Assembly (NCBI GenBank): GCA_022866645.1
Contig: JALHUQ010000330.1
Location: 1-11,199 of the forward strand
Length of the DNA: 11,199 nucleotides
DNA from: Woeseiaceae bacterium
Lineage (GTDB): Bacteria > Pseudomonadota > Gammaproteobacteria > Steroidobacterales > Woeseiaceae
Direction of reading: 5' to 3'
The notes below the pieces were generated by a model. That model did no database searches and was not told where the DNA came from. It saw only the letters and a list, made by a program, of their open reading frames with translations. This document shows positions 5,948 to 11,199 of this stretch, one piece after another (the first letter of the stretch is position 1; every line of letters begins with the position of its first letter). The position numbers and the translations under genes are program-made.

Positions 5948-7477
5948 ATGAGCGCTAGCCCTGCAAAGAACATTGATACCGCGGAGATCGTCGGCCACTT
6001 CATCAACAATGTAGATGTTGCCGACGACAACCGCCCTCAGCCCATCTGCAATCCGGCCACCGGCAAGGTGACAAGGCACGTCGCGATGGCGTCGAAAGCC
6101 ACGGTAGAAAACGCGATTGCTGCTGCCCAGGCGGCTTTCCCGGCATGGCGTAATACGCCGCCCGCGAAACGCGCGCGCATCATGTTCCGCTTCAAGCAGT
6201 TGCTTGAGGAGCATGCCGATGAAATCGCCGCGGCTATTACTAATGAACACGGCAAGGTATTCGACGACGCAATGGGTGAATTCGGGCGCGGCGTTGAAGT
6301 GGTCGATTACGCCTGTGGCATACCCGAACTATTGAAGGGCGAGTATTCGAAAAACGTCGGTCCGGGCATCGATAGTTGGTCCGATTTTCAACCGCTGGGT
6401 GTCGTCGCTGGGATTACACCGTTTAACTTTCCGGCGATGGTTCCGATGTGGATGTATCCGATGGCGATCGCCTGCGGCAATACTTTCGTGCTGAAACCGT
6501 CCGAAAAAGATCCAACCGCGCCGATGCTGGCCGCGCGATTGCTGAGAGAGGCTGGCTTGCCGGCGGGTGTTTTCAACCTCGTCAACGGTGACAAGGAAGC
6601 GGTCGATACCTTATTGAATGATTCTCGTGTTCAGGCGATCAGCTTCGTGGGCTCTACGCCGATCGCGGAGTATATCTACACGACCGGGACAAAAAACGGC
6701 AAGCGCGTACAGGCTTTGGGTGGCGCAAAGAACCACGCGGTCGTGATGCCCGACGCCGACATCGACAACGCCGTTAACGCACTCATCGGTGCCGCGTACG
6801 GCTCCTGTGGCGAGCGCTGCATGGCGATTTCGGTGGCGGTCTGTGTTGGCGACGAAGTCGCGGATTCGATTGTCAGCAAACTTAAGGCAGAAATTGCCGG
6901 CCTGAAAGTTGGCACTGGCACTGATACCTCCAATCACATGGGCCCGCTGATCACCAAAGCGCATTACGACAAGGTGCGCGGCTACGTCGATCTTGGCATC
7001 GAAGAAGGCGCCGACCTGGTCGCGGACGGACGAGGCCTGGTTGTTGATGGCCACGAAGACGGTTTCTTCATCGGCCCTTGCCTGTTCGACCGCGTGACGT
7101 CCGACATGCGCATCTATAACGAAGAGATTTTTGGCCCGGTATTGTGCGTTGTGCGCGCAGAGTCTGAAGAACAGGCGATGCAGCTTATTAACGATCACGA
7201 ATACGGCAATGGCACCTGCATCTTCACTCGTGATGGCGAGGCGGCTCGCTATTTCGCCGACAATATTCAAGTGGGTATGGTCGGAATCAATGTGCCCTTA
7301 CCGGTGCCGGTGTCCTACCACAGCTTCGGCGGCTGGAAGCGTTCGCTGTTCGGTGATCTGTTTGCCTACGGTCCGGATAGTGTGCGGTTTTACACGCGCC
7401 GCAAGACCATCACACAGCGATGGCCATCCGGCGGTGTTCGTGAGAAGGCCCAATTCTCTTTCCCGGGCCGCCAATAA
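5948..7477 (+). CDS. mmsA: CoA-acylating methylmalonate-semialdehyde dehydrogenase
   Basis: This 509-residue cytosolic NAD-dependent aldehyde dehydrogenase converts methylmalonate semialdehyde to propionyl-CoA, or malonate semialdehyde to acetyl-CoA, with release of CO2. The nucleophile is C291 in GSCGERCMAIS, a stretch typical of MmsA. N160 in ITPFNFPAM forms the oxyanion hole. LKPSEKDP and FVGSTPIA bind NAD. LGGAKNH (258-264) lacks the general-base glutamate of ordinary hydrolytic ALDHs, as expected for the CoA-acylating MMSDH branch. The C-terminal SYHSFGGWKRSLFGD is also characteristic. GGAG is 7 bases before the ATG. The gene follows the omega-aminotransferase by 20 bases, so the pair forms a two-step route for beta-alanine or beta-aminoisobutyrate; the same enzyme finishes valine breakdown. 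No mmsB (3-hydroxyisobutyrate dehydrogenase) or other valine genes follow. Confidence 0.95.
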   Translation: MSASPAKNIDTAEIVGHFINNVDVADDNRPQPICNPATGKVTRHVAMASKATVENAIAAAQAAFPAWRNTPPAKRARIMFRFKQLLEEHADEIAAAITNEHGKVFDDAMGEFGRGVEVVDYACGIPELLKGEYSKNVGPGIDSWSDFQPLGVVAGITPFNFPAMVPMWMYPMAIACGNTFVLKPSEKDPTAPMLAARLLREAGLPAGVFNLVNGDKEAVDTLLNDSRVQAISFVGSTPIAEYIYTTGTKNGKRVQALGGAKNHAVVMPDADIDNAVNALIGAAYGSCGERCMAISVAVCVGDEVADSIVSKLKAEIAGLKVGTGTDTSNHMGPLITKAHYDKVRGYVDLGIEEGADLVADGRGLVVDGHEDGFFIGPCLFDRVTSDMRIYNEEIFGPVLCVVRAESEEQAMQLINDHEYGNGTCIFTRDGEAARYFADNIQVGMVGINVPLPVPVSYHSFGGWKRSLFGDLFAYGPDSVRFYTRRKTITQRWPSGGVREKAQFSFPGRQ

Positions 7478-7492
7478 CGGTCAATTCGCAGG

Positions 7493-7498
7493 TACAAT
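7493..7498 (+). promoter_or_regulatory. Possible -10 element ahead of the MBL-fold hydrolase gene
   Basis: TACAAT fits the -10 consensus at 5/6, but no recognisable -35 lies 16-18 bases upstream. Start of transcription would be near 7505, leaving a leader of about 20 bases. The 49-base gap after mmsA has no hairpin terminator, so read-through from the upstream operon is equally possible. Confidence 0.25.
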
Positions 7499-7526
7499 CG
7501 CTGTCCGCCACTGATAAGAGACCGCG

Positions 7527-8402
7527 ATGAAAAGACTTGCCCTGCTATTGCTGCTAACGGCGCCGCTGGCGTCTGCACAGGACTGGATGGCCACCTCGTT
7601 CGAACATACCGAGGTTTCGCCCGGCATTTACATGCTGACCGGGGCCGACGGAAAGATGTCCGGCGGCAATATTACTCTGGTCACTGGCGACGAATTGATT
7701 GTTCTGATCGATGACAGCTTCAAGCCACTGGGCCCAGCGCTGCTTGAGAAAATTCAGGCGTTGGCCGGGAGGCCCGCCGATTTCATAATCAATACGCACG
7801 CTCATGGCGATCACACGGGCGCTAATCAATTTCTTAACGAACATGGCGCCGTGATTTTTGCGCATGACAAGTTGCGCAGCCGTATGGAGGGTGACCCCCA
7901 ACAGAATACGGGCCCGGGCGCACTTCCGATCATCACTTTCTCAGACGAGTTGACATTTCACCTCAATGGTCAGGAAGCCCATGTGTTCCACATTCCAACG
8001 GCACATACCGATGGCGACGCCGCCATTCTGTTTCGCGATGCCGACGTGATTGTATCCGGCGACCTGCTGTTCCGCGGCCTTTTCCCGTTCATCGACCTCG
8101 ACAGCGGTGGCAGTGTAAGCGGCTATGAAGCTGGCATGCGCTCGCTACTCAACATGTCGACCGATGAAACAAAATTCATTTCCGGTCATGGGCCGGTTAG
8201 CACGCGCGCTGATTTTGAAAAAGATCTCGACATGCTGATCGACGCCGAAGCTCGCGTGAAAGTACTCGTTGACAAGGGTATGGGTGAAGAGGAGATCGTT
8301 GCTGCTAATCCGCTCGCTGTTTACCATGATGACTACAACTGGGGTTTCATTACGACAGAGCGCATGACGCGCACATTGATTCGATCCCTGACCACGGACT
8401 AG
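7527..8402 (+). CDS. Exported metallo-beta-lactamase-fold hydrolase
   Basis: This 291-residue protein starts with a classical signal peptide: MKR, a leucine-rich core, then LASA-QD, with cleavage likely after residue 17, so it should act in the periplasm. The mature part is a metallo-beta-lactamase fold with a full di-metal set: H91, H93, D95 and H96 in THAHGDHTG, H160 in PTAHTDGD, D179 in VSGDLLF and H221 in SGHGP. The bridging aspartate D179 and the absence of a B1-type zinc cysteine suggest a general hydrolase of the glyoxalase II/lactonase kind rather than a lactamase. The C-terminal NPLAVYHDDYNWGFI stretch (residues 261-275) is common in unassigned members. A weak AAGAGA ribosome site precedes the ATG by 5 bases. 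The M20 peptidase gene starts 7 bases after the stop, so the two are probably cotranscribed. The substrate cannot be read from sequence. Confidence 0.87.
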   Translation: MKRLALLLLLTAPLASAQDWMATSFEHTEVSPGIYMLTGADGKMSGGNITLVTGDELIVLIDDSFKPLGPALLEKIQALAGRPADFIINTHAHGDHTGANQFLNEHGAVIFAHDKLRSRMEGDPQQNTGPGALPIITFSDELTFHLNGQEAHVFHIPTAHTDGDAAILFRDADVIVSGDLLFRGLFPFIDLDSGGSVSGYEAGMRSLLNMSTDETKFISGHGPVSTRADFEKDLDMLIDAEARVKVLVDKGMGEEEIVAANPLAVYHDDYNWGFITTERMTRTLIRSLTTD

Positions 8403-8409
8403 AGATAGT

Positions 8410-9825
8410 ATGGATAACAAGAAGACGGCTTATTTTGTAAGCCAGATGTGGGACTCCGAGATCATCCCGCGGATCTCCGAGTACATCAAAGTCCCCAACA
8501 AGTCGCCGCACTTTGATCCGGACTGGGAGCAGCACGGCCACATGGAAACGGCCGTCGCCATGCTGGAAACATGGTGCAAGTCACAACCCCTCAAGGGCAT
8601 GACGACTGAAGTGGTACGCATTGCAGGTCGTACTCCGATCCTGTTCCTCGATATCCCCGGCGACTCCGACGACGTTGTGCTGCTGTACGGTCACTACGAC
8701 AAGCAGCCCGAATTCAGCGGTTGGGAGGAAGGTCTTGATCCATGGACGCCTGTCATCAGGGACGGCAAGCTCTATGGCCGCGGCGGCGCCGACGATGGTT
8801 ATTCAACCTTTGGTTCGCTAACCGCGATACGAGCTCTGCAGGAACAGGGTATCCCGCATGCGCATTGCGTCGTACTGATTGAAGGTTGTGAAGAGAGCGG
8901 CAGTTTCGACCTGCCCTACTACATTGATCTGCTCGGTGACCGCATCGGCTCACCCAGCCTGGTCGTCTGCCTTGACGCGGAATGCGGCAACTACGACCAA
9001 CTCTGGTGCACCACGTCGTTACGCGGCAACCTCACGGGCACCCTTCGGGTGGACGTACTCACTGAGGGCGTGCACTCGGGAACCGCAAGCGGCATCGTGC
9101 CGTCCAGCTTTCGAACAGCGCGACAGCTCATTAGCCGCATCGAGGATGAATCGACTGGACGCATACTCGTCGAAGACCTGCACGTAGACATTCCTCAGCA
9201 ACGTATGGAACAGGCCGCATTCGCCGCTGATACCTTGAAAGATCTGACTTTCAAGAAATTTCCCTGGGTCGTCAGCGATCCTGCGCCCAGCGAATCGCAC
9301 ACCGAACTTCTGCTGAACAATACCTGGCGTCCGACTTTGTCCGTGACCGGCGCCGAAGGTATGCCGGCGATGATCGATGCCGGAAATGTACAACTACCGT
9401 ATGTGAAATTGAAATTGTCGTTCCGGCTGCCACCGACGTGCGATGCGAATGACGCAGCGGCCGCTGTCAAAGCAGCGTTGGAAGCCGATAAGCCGCCACT
9501 GGCCAAGGTCGCGTTTAAAGTTGAATCGACAATGGCTGGCTGGAACGCCCCGGCGGTTGCGGAATGGCTGGAAACCTCAATGCATAAAGCGTCGAATGCC
9601 TACTTCGGCAAACCTTCAATGTATATGGGTACCGGCGGAACCATCCCGTTTATGGGCATGCTCGGTGAGCGCTTCCCGGAAGCTCAATTTCTGATTACAG
9701 GATTGCTGGGCCCGAAGTCGAACGCACACGGACCGAACGAATTTCTGCACATCGAAACTGGTAAACGCCTGACGGGTTGTGTGGCGCAGGTTCTCGAGGA
9801 CCACTATGCGCGATCGAGCGACTAG
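8410..9825 (+). CDS. M20-family di-zinc peptidase (CNDP/carboxypeptidase-like)
   Basis: This 471-residue M20 metallopeptidase probably cleaves dipeptides or C-terminal/acylated amino acids in the cytosol; no signal peptide is present. Zinc and catalytic residues are in place: H95 and D97 in LLYGHYDKQP, the bridging D128 in YGRGGADDGYS, catalytic E161 and ligand E162 in EGCEESGS, D189 in VCLDAE and H440 in KSNAHGPNEF. The lid/dimerisation domain (about residues 205-380) contains VHSGTASG. GRGGADDGYS has tyrosine where most M20 dipeptidases have a lysine (DDKG), a variant I believe defines a subgroup rather than a defect. The ribosome site (AGAGA) overlaps the stop of the preceding MBL-fold gene. 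The 3' end overlaps the converging glycosyltransferase gene by three bases inside CTAG. Carnosinase-like naming would be a guess; the family is certain. Confidence 0.92.
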   Translation: MDNKKTAYFVSQMWDSEIIPRISEYIKVPNKSPHFDPDWEQHGHMETAVAMLETWCKSQPLKGMTTEVVRIAGRTPILFLDIPGDSDDVVLLYGHYDKQPEFSGWEEGLDPWTPVIRDGKLYGRGGADDGYSTFGSLTAIRALQEQGIPHAHCVVLIEGCEESGSFDLPYYIDLLGDRIGSPSLVVCLDAECGNYDQLWCTTSLRGNLTGTLRVDVLTEGVHSGTASGIVPSSFRTARQLISRIEDESTGRILVEDLHVDIPQQRMEQAAFAADTLKDLTFKKFPWVVSDPAPSESHTELLLNNTWRPTLSVTGAEGMPAMIDAGNVQLPYVKLKLSFRLPPTCDANDAAAAVKAALEADKPPLAKVAFKVESTMAGWNAPAVAEWLETSMHKASNAYFGKPSMYMGTGGTIPFMGMLGERFPEAQFLITGLLGPKSNAHGPNEFLHIETGKRLTGCVAQVLEDHYARSSD

Positions 9826-10670
9826 GATCGACTATAGGTCAGCGCAGTAATCTGCTCGGAAATAAGTCCAATCAGAAAAATAATCACAGAAGCGCTGAAC
9901 AGCAGCATGCTCATGTTGGTGAATCGCGCCGTCGTAACATAGGTGTAGGCGTAGTAGCCTAGCCCCGTCGCAAAAAACAAGCCGCTCGCCGGCAGGAAAA
10001 TTTTCAGCGGCGAGTACAGCGTCGCTACCTTGAAAATTATGATCAAAAACCGGACGCCGTCGCGTATCGGGCGAATGTGGCTTTTCCCCACGCGTTCGGC
10101 GGCCGATATCGGCTCGAAAGTAATGGAGTAACCGCTGCGCAGGAACGCCATCGTAATGGTCGTCGGGTATGAGAAACCGTTCGGCAATAAGTACAGAAAC
10201 TGTTTGAATTTCTCGGCCCGGGCAGCACGAAACCCGGAGGTCAGGTCAAGAATCTTCCGGCCACTCATCATCGATGCGATGCCGTTGTACAGACCGTTGG
10301 CAAACAAGCGGCCAACATTGGCATGCGAGCCCGTGTCTCTGGCGCCGATCGCCATTTCGTAACCTTCATCGAGTCGTTTTAGCAGCGGCGCCAGTTCGCT
10401 TGCGGTGTGCTGTCCGTCGCCGTCCATGAACGCGATGATCTCGCCGGTAGCGGCTCGTGCTCCGGACTTGATCGCAGCTCCGTTGCCCAGGCTTTCCGGA
10501 TGACGAATGACCATGGCACCTGCGTCGGCCGCCACCTTTGCTGTGTCGTCATCCGATCCGTCATCCACGACGATCACTTCAGCATCGGGGTATTGCAGGC
10601 AGGCATTCGCAACAACGGCAGCGATGGCAGCGCCCTCGTTTTTAGCAGGAATTACTATAGATAATGACAT
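9822..10670 (-). CDS. Family 2 glycosyltransferase with two C-terminal membrane helices
   Basis: This 282-residue inverting GT2 (GT-A fold) enzyme has its catalytic domain at residues 1-210: the nucleotide-binding start LSIVIPAKNEG, VVDDGSDD (D36-D37), and the metal-binding DGDGQH (83-88). The layout resembles polyprenyl-phosphate mannose/glucose synthases (DPM1/ArnC type), which load a sugar onto a lipid carrier at the cytoplasmic face. Residues about 224-246 and 254-272 are two hydrophobic helices that anchor it to the membrane. Sugar and acceptor cannot be told. It lies 33 bases downstream of the decarboxylase beta subunit gene on the same strand, so it may be read from the same transcript, although no functional link is evident. 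The ribosome site is weak (GGAAA, 7 bases upstream). It converges with the M20 peptidase gene, its TAG sharing CTAG with the other gene's TAG. Confidence 0.87.
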   Translation of the reverse strand: MSLSIVIPAKNEGAAIAAVVANACLQYPDAEVIVVDDGSDDDTAKVAADAGAMVIRHPESLGNGAAIKSGARAATGEIIAFMDGDGQHTASELAPLLKRLDEGYEMAIGARDTGSHANVGRLFANGLYNGIASMMSGRKILDLTSGFRAARAEKFKQFLYLLPNGFSYPTTITMAFLRSGYSITFEPISAAERVGKSHIRPIRDGVRFLIIIFKVATLYSPLKIFLPASGLFFATGLGYYAYTYVTTARFTNMSMLLFSASVIIFLIGLISEQITALTYSRS

Positions 10671-10703
10671 CGCGTGTTTCCGCTGGTGGGTCTGTAAGGT
10701 TGC

Positions 10704-11199
10704 TCAGGAGACGAACATTATCATGATGCCGGCAGCGACGGCGGAGCCAATTACCCCGGCCACATTCGGCCCCATGGCGTGCATCAGGAGTATGTTTTGC
10801 GGATTCGCTTCAAGGCCGACTTTGTTCGCCACTCTTGCTGCCATTGGCACTGCAGAAACACCCGCCGCACCGATCAAGGGATTGATCGGCGTGCTCGACA
10901 CCAGATTCAGCAACTTGCCCATTAATACACCGGCCGCTGTACCGATCGCGAAAGCGACCATACCGAGCAGCAATATGCTCAAGGTGCTCCAATCCAGAAA
11001 TTGTTCCGCCTGCAGCTTCGAGCCAACAGCCAGACCGAGGAAGATCGTCACTGTATTGATCAGCGAGTTCTGTGTCGTCTCGGAGAGGCGATTGACCACT
11101 CCGCACTCACGCATCAGGTTACCGAAACACAACATGCCGAGGAGCGGTGCTGCCGATGGCAGTAACAAGGCGACCAGCAACAACAGCAGCAATGGAAAA
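10704..11199 (-). CDS. oadB: Sodium-pump decarboxylase beta subunit (OadB family), C-terminal part, cut by window end
   Basis: This is the last 164 residues of the membrane subunit that decarboxylates a carboxybiotin intermediate and pumps sodium out of the cell. The frame is open to the window edge, so the gene starts outside; a TTG at 11192 is not a credible start. Strong family signatures are APLLGMLCFGNLMRECGVV, NPLIGAAGVSAVPMAAR and the C-terminal LLMHAMGPNVAGVIGSAVAAG (residues 138-158), all as in OadB. Several hydrophobic helices are visible. Oxaloacetate, methylmalonyl-CoA and related decarboxylases share this subunit, so the substrate depends on the alpha subunit gene, expected upstream outside the window. 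oadB is usually last in its operon, yet here the glycosyltransferase follows within 33 bases. The presence of a sodium pump is compatible with a marine lifestyle. Confidence 0.92.
   Translation of the reverse strand, partial: FPLLLLLLVALLLPSAAPLLGMLCFGNLMRECGVVNRLSETTQNSLINTVTIFLGLAVGSKLQAEQFLDWSTLSILLLGMVAFAIGTAAGVLMGKLLNLVSSTPINPLIGAAGVSAVPMAARVANKVGLEANPQNILLMHAMGPNVAGVIGSAVAAGIMIMFVS

Noticed and set aside
6611..7270. Long open frame of 219 codons on the minus strand inside mmsA
   Set aside because: It is fully antisense to a strongly conserved gene, and its protein shows no recognisable family; GC-rich codon bias on the opposite strand explains it.
9808..9832. Short inverted repeat CGATC...GATCG near the convergent stops as a bidirectional terminator
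   Set aside because: The arms are five bases with a ten-base loop and no T-tract, too weak to call.
1..11199. Mobile elements, CRISPR arrays, tRNA or rRNA genes, attachment sites
   Set aside because: I found no transposase, integrase, regularly spaced direct repeats, cloverleaf-like sequence or target duplication; coding density is continuous throughout.

Overview
The window reads as a chromosomal segment of an aerobic, heterotrophic gammaproteobacterium (a marine or sediment type is a guess). This placement rests on a HemN closely resembling the E. coli enzyme, a PuuR-type regulator, an MmsA and an omega-aminotransferase very like the Pseudomonas proteins, and the C-terminus of a sodium-pump decarboxylase beta subunit. 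Gene density is high and codon-level composition looks uniform. I see no mobile element, tRNA, rRNA, CRISPR array or phage gene.

Region 1 (1-2760, + strand) is a heme module. It holds the 3' end of a heme A synthase (CtaA/COX15), a second complete heme A synthase of the mitochondrial/alphaproteobacterial type, and hemN (oxygen-independent coproporphyrinogen III dehydrogenase). The three are joined by stop/start overlaps (ATGA, TGATG), so they are probably one translationally coupled operon. Two heme A synthase-family genes in tandem is the most unusual arrangement here.

Region 2 (2811-7477) is an amino-acid catabolism module built around a divergent promoter region at 4450-4604. Leftward run a PuuR-like XRE-cupin regulator (GTG start) and a branched-chain aminotransferase. 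Rightward run an omega-amino acid:pyruvate (beta-alanine type) aminotransferase and a CoA-acylating (methyl)malonate-semialdehyde dehydrogenase. Together the rightward pair can turn beta-alanine into acetyl-CoA, or beta-aminoisobutyrate into propionyl-CoA. The aminotransferase on the left would open branched-chain amino acid degradation, or close its synthesis. The intergenic region holds an 18-bp inverted repeat over the likely regulator promoter and further small palindromes, which fits autoregulation and control of the divergent operon.

Region 3 (7527-9825, + strand) is a two-gene unit: an exported metallo-beta-lactamase-fold hydrolase and an M20 di-zinc peptidase, 7 bases apart.

Region 4 (9822-11199, - strand) holds a GT2 glycosyltransferase with two C-terminal membrane helices, lying downstream of the C-terminal part of an OadB-type decarboxylase beta subunit that runs off the window. 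The peptidase and glycosyltransferase genes converge and share a CTAG tetranucleotide that encodes both stop codons.

Most of this is familiar metabolism. I found no convincing undescribed system. The best leads are the tandem heme A synthases and the divergent PuuR-like control region.
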